Shown: in pieces, positions 1-9,570 of the stretch
Numbering within the stretch: position 1 is the first letter of the stretch
Layout of the letters: the number at the start of each line of letters is the position of its first letter
Source of the DNA: Ectocarpus siliculosus
Taxonomy: Eukaryota; Sar; Phaeophyceae; Ectocarpales; Ectocarpaceae
Assembly (NCBI GenBank): GCA_000310025.1
Contig: FN648754.1
Location: 1 to 12,363 of the forward strand
DNA: 12,363 bases
Reading direction: 5' to 3'
Notes under the pieces: model-generated
The model's database searches: none
The model's input: only the letters and a program-made list of their open reading frames with translations
What the model was told of the DNA's origin: nothing
Program-made: the position numbers and the translations under genes

Positions 1-302
1 AAAGCCAACCAGACACTCAGTAGCAGGGCACCGTACAAGAGACGATTACCTGTATTTGTGCTCCGGGTCAGACTAAACTACCCAGGGCGCGTCGGTGGCC
101 GAGGCCAGTCTCGCGCTCAGTAACAGGGCACACTACAAGCGACACATTATGCCCAACAGTGTCCATTTTTGCATTTCGTATCCGACTAACCTAGCGAGAG
201 CTTGACCGTCGCCAAACCAGTCTCGCGCTCACTAACAGGGCACCGTAAAATCGACATGTTGTGTCAAGCAGTACATACTTCGGCACTTCGTATTCGACAA
301 AC
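1..302. repeat. Long-range duplicated satellite segment, copy A
   Basis: This segment matches 3007-3308 at an offset of 3,006 bp with only two differences, at bases 1 and 43. Bases 44-302 are an identical run of 259 bp. Private variants such as CACATTATGCCCAACAGTG and GAGCTTGACCGTCGCC occur in both copies, so the match is not just the satellite consensus. Similarity drops from base 303. The left limit lies outside the window, so the duplicated block may be longer. Confidence 0.92.
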
Positions 303-1020
303 CTACTGAGAGTGCGGCGGTGGCCGAAGCCAGCCACACACTCAGTAGCATGGAACCGTACAAGCGACGTTTTGTGTCAACCAGTATATACTTTGGCACT
401 TCGTATCCGACGAACATAATGAGAGTGCGGCGGTGGCCAAAGCCAGCCACACACTCAGTAGCAGAGCACAGTACAAGATACGAACACCCGTATTTGTGCT
501 CCGGGTCAGACTACATTACGGAGGTTGCGGCAGTGGCCGAAGCCAGCCACACACTCAGAACCAGGGCACCGTACAAGAGACGAATACCTGTATTTGTGCT
601 CCGGGTCAGACTAAACTACGGTAACTGCGGCGGTGGCCGAGGCAAGTCTCGCGCTCAGTAACAGGGCAAAGCACATTCGACGTATTGTGTCTAACAGTAG
701 CACCTGTTGCACTTCGAATCCGACCAACCTAGTGAGAGCGCGGTCGTCGCCGAATCCAGTCTCGCGCATAGTAACAGGGCAGCGTACGAGAGACTGATAT
801 TTGTATGTGTGCTTTGTATCCGACAAACATACTGAGTGTGCGGAGGTGGCCGGAGCAAGCACACACTCAGAAGCAGGGCACCGTACAAGAGACCCTATCA
901 TGAATCTGCGCTCCGGAAAAGCTTCGGGGGGTGCGGCGGTGGCCGAGGCAAGTCTCGCGTTCAGTAACAGGGCACCGTACGAGAGACTGATATTTGTATT
1001 AGTGCTTTGGATCAGACTAA

Positions 1021-1568
1021 ACTACCGAGAGTATGGCGGTGGCCAAAGCCAGCCACACACTCAGTAGCAGGGCACAAAACAAGCGACATATTGTGTCAAA
1101 CAGAATATACTTTGGCGCTTCGTATCCGACAAACACACTGAGTGTGCGGAGGTGGCGGGAACAAACACACACTCAGTAGCAGGGAACCGTACAAGCGACA
1201 TTTTGTGTCAAACAGTATATACTTCGGCACTTTGTATCCGACAAACATACTGAGTGTGCGGAGGTGGCCGCAACAAACACAGACTCAGAAGCAGGGCACC
1301 GTACAAGAGACCCTATCATGAATCTGCGCTCCGGAAAAGAGAAAACCTTCGGAGGGTGCGGTGGTGGCCGAGGCTAGCCTCGCGCTCAGTAGTAGCGCAC
1401 AATACTAGCGACATATTGTGTCAAACAGTGTCAACGTTTACACTTCTTTAAACTTCGTATCCGACAAACATAGTGACAGTGTGGCCGTGGCCGAGGCAAG
1501 TCTCGCGCTCAGTATCAGGGCACCGTACGAGAGACTGATATTTGTATTTTTTCTCCGGATCAGACTAA
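1021..1568. repeat. 548-bp higher-order unit, copy 1
   Basis: Five monomers with anchor spacings of about 112, 112, 101, 123 and 100 bp form a unit that is repeated immediately downstream at +548. By my base-by-base comparison the two copies differ at 16 positions with no indel, about 97% identity. Positions 1046-1374 are identical in the second copy, a run of 329 bp. The unit includes an unusual 123-bp monomer carrying an extra stretch with CTTCTTTAAA (around 1443-1453), and a hybrid monomer with CCTATCATGAATCTGCGCTC. Weaker similarity in the same register extends upstream to about 940. Confidence 0.92.
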
Positions 1569-2116
1569 ACTACCGAGAGTACGGCGGTGGCCGAAGCCAG
1601 CCACACACTCAGTAGCAGGGCACAAAACAAGCGACATATTGTGTCAAACAGAATATACTTTGGCGCTTCGTATCCGACAAACACACTGAGTGTGCGGAGG
1701 TGGCGGGAACAAACACACACTCAGTAGCAGGGAACCGTACAAGCGACATTTTGTGTCAAACAGTATATACTTCGGCACTTTGTATCCGACAAACATACTG
1801 AGTGTGCGGAGGTGGCCGCAACAAACACAGACTCAGAAGCAGGGCACCGTACAAGAGACCCTATCATGAATCTGCGCTCCGGAAAAGAGAAAACCTTCGG
1901 AGGGTGCGGTGGTGGCCGAGGCCAGTCTCGCGCTCCGTAGCAGCGCACAATACTAGGGACATATTGTGTCAAACAGTGTCAACGTTTACACTTCTTTAAA
2001 CTTTGTATCCGACAAACATAGTGACAGTGCTGCGGTGGCCGAGGGGAGTCTCGCGCTGAGTAACAGGGCACCGTACGGGAGACTGATATTTGTATTTTTT
2101 CTCCGGATCAGACTAA
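1569..2116. repeat. 548-bp higher-order unit, copy 2
   Basis: This is the tandem second copy of the 1021-1568 unit, with the same five-monomer order and the same 123-bp monomer. Most of the 16 differences lie in the last third (for example around 1929-2075), so the latest exchange or conversion probably covered the first two thirds. A partial third copy continues to about 2230: the monomer starting near 2165 keeps the GGGCACAAAACAAGCGACAT variant, after which the register is lost. Confidence 0.92.
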
Positions 2117-3006
2117 ACTACCGAGAGTACGGCGGTGGCCGAAGCCAGCCACACACTCAGTAGCAGGGCACAAAACAAGCGACATATTGTGTCAAACAGT
2201 ATATACTTTGGCGCTTCGTATCCGACAAATATACTGAGAGTGCGGCGGTGGCCGAAGCCAGCCACACACTCAGAACCAGGGCACCGTACAAGAGACTGAT
2301 ATTTGTATTTGTGCTCCGGGTCAGACTACACTACCGTAACTGCGGCGGTGGCCGAGGCAAGTCTCGCGCTCAGTATCAGCGCAGAGTACAAGAGACATAT
2401 TGTGTCAAACAGTGTTAACGTTTACACTTCGTATCCGACAAACATAATGACAGTGCGGCCGTCGCCCAAGCCAGTCTCGCGCTCAGTAACAGGGCATCGT
2501 ACGAGAGACTGATGCTTGTACATTTTCTCCGGATCAGACTAAACTACCGAGAGTACGGCGGTGGCCGAAGCCAGCCACACACTCAGTAGCAGGGCACAAA
2601 ACAAGCGACATATTGTGTCAAACAGTATATACGTTCGCACCTCGTATCCGACAAACATACTGAACGTGCGGCGGTGGCCGACGCCAGCCACACACTTTAG
2701 AAGCAGGGCACCGTACAAAAGACGAATACCCGTACTTGTGCTTCGGGTCAGACTAAACTACCGTAACTGCGGCGGTGCCCGAGGCCAGTCTCGCGCTCAG
2801 TACCATTGCAAAGCACAAGCGACATATCGTGTTAATCAGTAGCACCTGTTGCACTTCGTATCCGACCAACCTAGTGAGAGCGCGATCGTCGCCGATGCCA
2901 GTCTCGCGCTCAGTAACAGGGCACCGTACAAGCGACATTATGTGTCAAACAGTGTTTACGTTCGCACTTTGTGTCCGACAAACTTACTCAGAGTGCAGCG
3001 GTGGCC

Positions 3007-3308
3007 GAAGCCAACCAGACACTCAGTAGCAGGGCACCGTACAAGAGATGATTACCTGTATTTGTGCTCCGGGTCAGACTAAACTACCCAGGGCGCGTCG
3101 GTGGCCGAGGCCAGTCTCGCGCTCAGTAACAGGGCACACTACAAGCGACACATTATGCCCAACAGTGTCCATTTTTGCATTTCGTATCCGACTAACCTAG
3201 CGAGAGCTTGACCGTCGCCAAACCAGTCTCGCGCTCACTAACAGGGCACCGTAAAATCGACATGTTGTGTCAAGCAGTACATACTTCGGCACTTCGTATT
3301 CGACAAAC
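3007..3308. repeat. Long-range duplicated satellite segment, copy B
   Basis: This is the partner of bases 1-302 and spans about three monomers (anchors 3031, 3131 and 3243). The monomers between the two copies are clearly different, including the 548-bp units. The pair is therefore either part of a larger period of about 3 kb or the result of a long-range conversion or exchange. Confidence 0.92.
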
Positions 3309-3940
3309 ATACTGAGAGTGCGCCGGTGGCCGAGGCCAGCCACACACTTAGTAGCAAGGCACCATACGAGAGACTAACACATATGGTTGTGCTCCGGGTC
3401 AGACCGAACCACCAAGAGGGCGGCGGTGGCCAAAGCCAACCCCACACTCAGTAGCAGGGCACCGTATAAGCGACATATTGTGTCAAGCGGTATTTACTTC
3501 GGCCCTTCGTATCCGACAAACATACTGAGAGTTCCGCGGTGGCCGAAGCCAGCCACACACTCAGTAGCAGCTGGCACCTTACAAGAGACAAATACCTGTA
3601 TTTGTGCTCCGGATTAGACAACAACTACGGAGGGTGCGGCGGTGGCTGAGGCCAGTCTTGCGCTCGGTAACAGGGCACCGTACAAGAGACTAATACTTGA
3701 ATTTGTGCTCCAGATCAGACTAAACTATCGAGATTGCGGCGGTGGCCGAAGCCAGCCACACACTCAGTAGCAGGGCACCGTACAAGCGACATATGTGTCA
3801 AACAGTATGGTACTTCGGCACTTCGCATCCGACAAACATACTGAGTGTGCGGGCGGTGGCCAAAGCCAGCCACACACTCAGTAGCAGGGCATTGTTCAAA
3901 AGACGAATACCTGTATTTGTGCCCTGGTCAGCCTAAACTA

Positions 3941-4383
3941 CGGAGGGTGCGGCGGTGGCCGAGTCCAGTCTCGCGCTCAGTAAAAGGGCACAACACAAGC
4001 GACATATTTTGTTAAACAGTAACAACTTTTGCAGTTCGTATCCGACTAACCTAGTGAGAGCGCGGCCGTCGCCAAAGCCAGTCTCGCGCTCATTAACAGC
4101 GCACCGTACAAGCGACATTTTGACTCAAACAGTATACGTTCGCACTTCGTATCTGACAAACATACCGAGAGTGCGGCGGTGGCCGAAGCCAGTCGCACAC
4201 TGAGTAGCAGGGCACCGTACAAGAGACGAATACCTGTATTTTGTGCTCCGGATTAAACAAAAACTACGGAGGGGTGCGTGGGTTGCCGAGGCCAGTCCCA
4301 CGCTCAGTAGCAGGGCACAGTACAAGCGACATATTGTGTCAAACAGTAATCAACTTTTGCACTTCGTATTCGACTAACCTAGC
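3941..4383. repeat. Satellite block repeated about 1.12 kb downstream, copy 1
   Basis: Shared private variants link this block to 5064-5505: CGAGTCCAGTCTCGCGCTCAG, GGATTAAACAAAAACTACGG, CAGTCCCACGCTCAGTAGC and CACTTCGTATTCGACTAACC. The offset drifts between 1,125 and 1,122 because of single-base indels. Within the block, a section near 4090-4150 differs (CATTAACAGCGCACC against CGGTACCCGGGCACC), so the similarity is mosaic. It reads as an older higher-order duplication overwritten by conversion. Confidence 0.75.
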
Positions 4384-4635
4384 GAGAGCTGGGACGTCGC
4401 CCAACCAGTCTCGCGCTCAGTGACAGTGCACCGTACAAGCGACATGTTGTGTCAAGCAGAATATACTTAGGCACTTCCCATCGGACAAACATACTGAGAG
4501 TGCGGCGGTGGTCGAGGCCAGCCACACTCCGTAGCAGGGCACCGTACGAGAGACTAACACAAAAATTTGTGGTCCGGGTCAGACTCAACTACCGAGAGGG
4601 CGGCGGTGGCCGATGCCAGCCACACACTCAGTAGC

Positions 4636-4678
4636 AGGGCACCGTACTAGAACACCAACACTTGTAGCTCCGTAACAA
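4636..4678. repeat. Truncated 42-bp monomer
   Basis: Two core anchors lie only 42 bp apart here (AGCAGGGCACCGTAC at about 4632 and AACAAGGCACCGCAC at about 4674). A run resembling the start of the short-class spacer (AACACCAACACTTGTAGCTC) leads straight into a second core end. About 58 bp of a 100-bp monomer is missing. This is the shortest monomer in the array. Confidence 0.8.
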
Positions 4679-5063
4679 GGCACCGCACAACCGACATATT
4701 TTTTCAAACAGTGTATACGTTCGCACTTCGTATCCGACAAACATACTGAGAGCGCGGCGGTGGCCGAAGCCAGCCACTCACTCAGGAGGAGCAGGGCACC
4801 TTACAAGAGACGAATACCTGTATTTGTGCTCCGGATTAGACAAAAACTACGGAGGGTGCGGCGGTGGCCGAGGCCAGTCTTGCGCTCGGTACCCGGGCAC
4901 CGTAAAGGCGACATATTGTGTCAATTAGTGTATACGTTCGCACTTCGTACCCGACAAACATACTGAGAGTTCCGCGGTGGCCGAAGCCAGCCACACACTC
5001 AGGAGCAGGGCACCTTACGAGAGACAAATACCTGTATTTGTGCTCCGGATTAGACAAAACCTA

Positions 5064-5505
5064 CGGAGGGTGCGGCGGTGGCCGAGTCCAGTCTCGCGCT
5101 CAGTAAGATGGCACACTACAAGCGACATATTTTGTCAAACAGTAGCAACTTTTGCGCTTCGTATCCGACTAACCCAGTGAGAGCGCGGCCGTCGCCAAAG
5201 CCAGTCTCGCGCTCGGTACCCGGGCACCGTAAAGGCGACATATTGTGTCAATTAGTGTATACGTTCGCTCTTCGTATCTGACAAACATACCGAGAGTGTG
5301 GCGGTGGCCGAAGCCAGTTACACACTCAGTAGCAGGGCACCGTACAAGAGACGAATACCTGTATTTATGCTCCGGATTAAACAAAAACTACGGAGGGTGC
5401 GTCGGTGGCCGAGTCCAGTCCCACGCTCAGTAGCAGGGCACAGTACAAGTGACATACTGTGTCAAACAGTATCAACTTTTTCACTTCGTATTCGACTAAC
5501 CTAGC
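5064..5505. repeat. Satellite block repeated from about 1.12 kb upstream, copy 2
   Basis: This is the partner of 3941-4383. Its divergent patch, with CGGTACCCGGGCACCGTAAA at about 5213, matches another monomer at about 4886, an offset of 327 bp. The block therefore mixes sequence from at least two sources. It ends at an abrupt junction at 5504/5505, where a second spacer copy starts. Confidence 0.75.
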
Positions 5506-5525
5506 TTCGTATCCGACAAACATAC
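5484..5525. repeat. Tandem 21-bp duplication inside one monomer
   Basis: Two adjacent 21-mers, at 5484-5504 and 5505-5525, both begin CTTCGTAT and differ at 4 positions. The first matches the TTCGACTAACCTAG subtype and the second the CCGACAAACATAC subtype. The monomer is 134 bp (anchors 5435 to 5569), which equals 113 + 21. This looks like a crossover slightly out of register between two monomer subtypes. Confidence 0.85.
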
Positions 5526-8500
5526 TGAGAGCGCGGCCGTCGCCAAAGCCAGCCTCGCGCTCATTAACAGCGCACCGTACGAGCGACATTTTGACTCAAA
5601 CAGAACCAAGTTTTACACGTGGTATCCGACAAAACATACTGACAGTGTGGCCGTCGCCGAAGCTAGTCTCGCGCTCAGTAACAGGACACGGTACACAGCG
5701 CCACATTGTGTCAAACAGTATGTACGTTCGCGTTTCGTATCCGACAAACATACTGAGAGTGCGGCGGTGGCCGAAGCCAGCGACACGATCAGTAGCAGGG
5801 CACCGTACAAGAAAGGAATCCCTGTATTTGTGCTCCCGGTCAGACTAAACTACGGAGGGTGCGGCGGTGGCCGAGGCCAGTCTCGCGCTCAGTAAGACGG
5901 CTCAATACAAGCGACATATTATGTCCAACAGTATCAACTTTTGCACTTCGTATCCGACTAACCCAGCGAGAGCTTGGCCGTCGCCAAACCAGTCTCGCGC
6001 TGAGTAACAGGGCACCGTCCAAGCGACATAAAGTGTCAAACAGTGTATACGTTCGCACTTCGTATCCGACAAAAATACTGAGAGTGAGGCGGTGGCCGAA
6101 GCCAGTCTCGCGCTGAGTAGCAGGGCACCGTACAAGAGACGAACACCTGTATTTATGCTGCGGATTAGACAAAAAACTACGGAGGGTGCGGCGGTGGCCG
6201 AGGCCAGCCACGCGCTCAGTAAGAGGGCACCGTACAAGCAACATGTTGTGTCAAACAGTATACACTTTGACACTTCGTATCCAACAAACAAAGTGACAGT
6301 GCGGCCGTCGCGGAAGCCAGAGTCGCGCTCAGTAGCAGGGTACCGTATAAGCGACATATGGTGTCCAACACATTTTGATTTCGGTATCAAACTAATCCCA
6401 CTGACAGTGCGGCCGTGGCCGAGGCCAGTCTCGTGCTCGTAACAGGGCACCGTTCAAGTGACTTATCATGTCAAGCGATATTCAACTTTGGACTACGTCT
6501 CGGACTAATCTACTGAGGGTGCGACGGTGGCCGAATTCAGCCACAGATTCAGTAGTAGGGCACCGTACAAGCGACCTATCATGCCAAGCAGAATTATGGT
6601 TTCGCACCCCGGATCCGACTAACCTACTGAGAGTACGGCAGTGGCCGAAGCCACCCACCAACTCCGTAGAAGGGCACCGTACATGTGCCTATTGTTTTGA
6701 TTTGCGCGCCGGATCCGACTGACCTACCGAAAGTTCGTTTTGTGCCGAAGCCAGTCTGGCGCTCAGCAACAGGACACCGTACAAGCCACTCATCATGTCA
6801 AACGAATTTAAACTTTGCACTACGTTTCTGACAAATCTACTGAGAGTGCGGCGGTAACCGAAGCCGGCCACACACTCGGTAACAGGGCACCGTACAAGCG
6901 ACTCATCATGTCAAGCGATTTTAAACTTTGCACTACGATTCTGACAAATCTACCGAGAGTGCGGCGTGGGCCGAAGCCGGCCGCACACTCAGTAACCGGC
7001 ACCGTACAGGTGGCTATTACTTTTATCTGTGCTCCGGATCGACTAACCTACTGAGAGTGCGGCGGTAGCCGAGGCCAGTATCGCGCTCAGTAACAGGGCA
7101 CCGTGCAAGCGACTTATCATGTCAAGCAATGTAAAACTTTGCACTACGTCTCCGACTAGCATACTGAGAGTGCGGTGGTGGCCGAAGCCAGCAAGACACT
7201 CAGTAGCAGGGCACCGTACAAGAGACTATTGTTTGAATTCGCACTCCGGCTCCGACTAACCTACTGAGATTCCGACGGTGCCCAAAGCCAGCCTCGCGCT
7301 CAGTAACAGGGCACCGTACAGGTGACTATTACTTTCATCTGTGCTCCGGATCCGACTAACCTACAGAGAGTTCGGCGGTAGCCGAGGCCAGTATCGCGCT
7401 CAGTAACAGGGCACCGTACAAGCGACTCATCATGTCAAGCAGTGCAAAATTTTGCACTACGGATCCGACTTACCTACTGAGAGTGCGGCTGTGGCCGAAT
7501 CCAGCCTGGCGCTCAGTATCAGGGTACCGTACAAGCGACTTATCATGTTAACCAGTGTTATCTTTTATGATCCGTATCCGATGAATCCAGCAGAGAGTAC
7601 GCCGGTGGCCAAAGTCAGCCACACACTCAGTAGCAGGGCACGGACAAGCGACTAATCATGTTAAGCAGAATTTTGGTATTGCATTCGGGATCCGACTAAC
7701 CTACTGAGAGCGCGGCGGTGGCCAAAGCCAGCCTCCCCCTCAGTGGCAGGGCACCGTACAAGCGACCTATCGTGTCAACCAGTAGCAAGCATTCGAACTA
7801 CGGATCCAACTAACCTACTGAGAGTGCGGCGGTGGCCGAAGCCAGCTACACACTCAGTAGTGGGCACCGTACACGCGACTTATGATGACAAGCAGTATCA
7901 TGGTTGTGCACCCCGGATCAAACCAGGCTGCTGAGAGTGCGGCGGTGGTCAAAGCCAACCCCGCACTCACTAGCAGGGCACCGTACAAGTGACTTTTACT
8001 TGTATTTGTGCCCCGGATCCCACGAACCTAGTAAGAGTGCGGCGGTGGCCGAAGCCAGCCACACACTCACTAACAGGGCACCGCACACCTGACTATTTTT
8101 TGTCTTCGTGCTCCGGATCAGACTAACCTACGGAGAGTGTGACGGTGGCCAAAGCCAGCCACAGACTCAGTACCAGGGCACCATACAAGCGACGTATCAT
8201 ATCACGCAGTATCAAGGTTTAGCAACCCGGGTCCGACCAACCTACTGAGAAAGCGGCGGTGGTCGACGCCACCACCACACGCGTAAGAAGGCACCGTACA
8301 ACTACTTACTGTTTGTACTTGCGCTCCGGAACCGACTAACCTATCGAGAGTGTAACGGTGGCGAAAGTCAGTCTCTCGCTCAGTAACAGGGCACCGTACA
8401 AGCGACTTTTCATGTCAAGCAGTATCAAATGTTGAACTCCTTTTCCGACTAATCCAGCTGAAAGTGCGGCGGTGACCGAAGCCAGCGACAGATTCCGTAG

Positions 8501-9404
8501 TAGGGCACCGTACGAGTGCCTTTTGTTTGAATTTGGCGCGGCGGATCCGACTAACGTACCGAGAGTGCGGCCGTGGCCGAAGCCAGTCTCGCGCTCCGTA
8601 ACAGGGCACCGTACAAGCGACTTATCATGTCAAGCAGCAGTAAATTTCTGCTCCGGACCCGACTATCCTACTGAAAGTACGGCGTTGGCCGAAGCCAGTC
8701 ACACACTCAGTGGGAGGGCACCGTAAAAGCGACTTATGATGTCAAGCAGTATTATGTTTTGCATTCCGCATTCGACTAAACTACAGAATTTTCGGCGGTG
8801 GCCGAAGCCAGCCTCGCGCCCAGTAGGAGGGCACCGTACCAGCGACTTCGTATGTCAAGCGGTATTTGATTTTGCACTCCGGATCCGAAAAAATTACAGA
8901 GAGTGCGGTAGTTGCCGAACCCAGCCACACATTCAGTAGCAGGGCACCGTACAAGCGACGTATCATGTCAAGCAGTATTTAGGTTTCGCACTCCGGATCC
9001 GACTATCCTACTGAAAGTGCGGCGTTTGCCGAAGCCAGTCACACACTCAGTAGGAGGGTACCGTACAAGCGAGTTATGATGTCAAGCAGTATTATATTTT
9101 GCGCTGGGAATCTGACTAACCTACTAAGAGAGCGGCGGTGGCCGAAGCCAGCCACACACAGGGCACCGTACAAGCGACTTGTCATGTCAAGCAGTATTTG
9201 ATTTTGCTCTACGGATCCGACGAACATACTGAGATTACGACGGTGGCCGAAGCCGGCCACACACTCAGTAACAGGGCACCGTACAAGTGACTATTGTGTG
9301 TATTTGTGCTCCGGATCCAACTTGCTTACGGAGTGTGCGGCGGTGGCCGAGACCAGCCTCGCGCTGAAAAACAGGGCGCCGTACAAGCGACTTATCATGT
9401 CAAG

Positions 9405-9445
9405 GAGTAGTGAATGCTTCTTTTTTTTTGTATACATGTGTACAT
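9405..9445. repeat. Insertion with T9 tract inside a 142-bp monomer
   Basis: The monomer between anchors 9373 and 9515 is 142 bp, about 29 bp longer than usual. The extra sequence follows CATGTCAAGGAGTAG. It contains a run of nine T at 9421-9429 and then TGTATACATGTGTACA, which is nearly self-complementary. The normal spacer resumes at TTTGCACTCC. It is the only clear low-complexity insertion in the array. Confidence 0.7.
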
Positions 9446-9551
9446 TTGCACTCCTTTCCGACTCATCCAACCGAGAATTCGGCGGTGGCCGAAGCCAGCC
9501 ACACACTCAGTAGCAGGGCACCGTACAAATGACTTCGTATGTCAAGCAGTA

Positions 9552-9554
9552 TTA
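9552..9554. other. TTA insertion target of the PIF/Harbinger element
   Basis: The satellite runs in normal register up to GTCAAGCAGTATTA and then stops. Undisturbed monomers at about 8742 and 9082 continue from the same motif as CAGTATTATGTTTTGC and CAGTATTATATTTTGC, so TTA was present at this spot before insertion. PIF/Harbinger elements duplicate a 3-bp TWA target. The second copy of TTA should lie at the right end, which I did not find. Confidence 0.7.
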
Positions 9555-9570
9555 GGGCCGTTTTAATCGA

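Larger units (their letters stand above)
1..6443. repeat. Left satellite domain (TTGTGTCAAACAG / CGTATCCGACAAAC subfamily)
   Basis: Long-class monomers here mostly carry a spacer with ACATATTGTGTCAAACAGT and CTTCGTATCCGACAAACATA. Short-class monomers carry CTGTATTTGTGCTCCGG followed by GTCAGACTAAACTAC or GATTAGACAAAAACTACGG. Two core variants occur, one with AGCCAGCCACACACTCAGTAG and one with GGCCAGTCTCGCGCTCAGTAA; in many places they alternate with spacer class. This domain holds all the long internal duplications found: the 548-bp tandem unit, the 3,006-bp-spaced copy and the roughly 1.12-kb-spaced block. That points to recent unequal exchange or conversion. The change to the right-hand subfamily falls near 6400-6480, where the spacer becomes CTTATCATGTCAAGC. 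Confidence 0.8.
1..9554. repeat. Tandem satellite array, about 89 monomers of ~100 and ~113 bp
   Basis: A continuous head-to-tail tandem array fills three quarters of the window. Following the motif AGGGCACCGTA and its variants gives anchors such as 25, 125, 237, 350, 463, 563, 663 and 776, and so on to 9515. Spacings cluster at 99-103 and 111-115 bp. Every monomer shares a core built from GGTGGCCGAAGCCAGCC or its variant GGTGGCCGAGGCCAGTC, then CTCAGTAGCAGGGCACCGTA. The rest is a spacer of two kinds. The long kind has TTGTGTCAAACAGTATATAC and CGTATCCGACAAACATACTG. The short kind has CCTGTATTTGTGCTCCGG and GTCAGACTAAACTAC. All monomers have the same orientation. The array enters from the left edge of the window and is cut at 9554 by a transposon. 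I do not recognise the satellite family. Many short open frames run through it, but the monomer lengths are not multiples of three and stops recur, so I read it as non-coding. A centromeric or heterochromatic location is possible but not shown. Confidence 0.95.
6444..9554. repeat. Right satellite domain (CTTATCATGTCAAGCAGT / CTCCGGATCCGACTAAC subfamily)
   Basis: Monomer lengths are still about 100 and 113 bp and the core is shared with the left domain, but the long-class spacer is now CTTATCATGTCAAGCAGT plus CTCCGGATCCGACTAACCTA. The short-class spacer is built around TGACTATT, GTATTTGTGCTCCGG and ATCCGACTAAC. Anchors run 6444, 6557, 6671, 6771, 6884 and so on to 9273, 9373 and 9515. I saw no long near-identical segments here, and core variants are more frequent (for example GTGGGAGGGCA at 8711, GAAAAACAGGGCG at 9365 and a shortened core at 9151-9165). 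This looks like an older array edge, less often homogenised. It ends at the TTA that precedes the transposon terminus. Confidence 0.75.

Noticed and set aside
320-6442. Many open frames of 60-180 codons in the array, with recurring peptides of the type MAEASHTLSSRAPYKRR
   Set aside because: They are translations of the shared satellite core. They appear in all frames and on both strands, start and stop at spacer variants, and cross monomers whose lengths are not multiples of three. No protein family is recognisable.
1-9554. CRISPR-like array (conserved repeat with variable spacer)
   Set aside because: The spacers are not unique; they fall into a few related families. The repeat core is imperfect and about 55 bp, the units are 100-113 bp, and the neighbouring transposase has eukaryotic intron signals. 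This is satellite DNA.
1-9554. CENP-B box in the monomer (for example around CTTCGTATCCGAC)
   Set aside because: TTCG is present, but the downstream A and CGGG positions of the box do not match, so a centromeric protein site is not supported.
1-9554. Polymerase III A and B boxes (TGGCCGAGGCC and GGATCCGACTAACC resemble them), suggesting a tRNA-derived repeat
   Set aside because: Each differs from the consensus at key positions, the spacing is about 75 bp, and no tRNA fold or terminator pattern is consistent across monomers.
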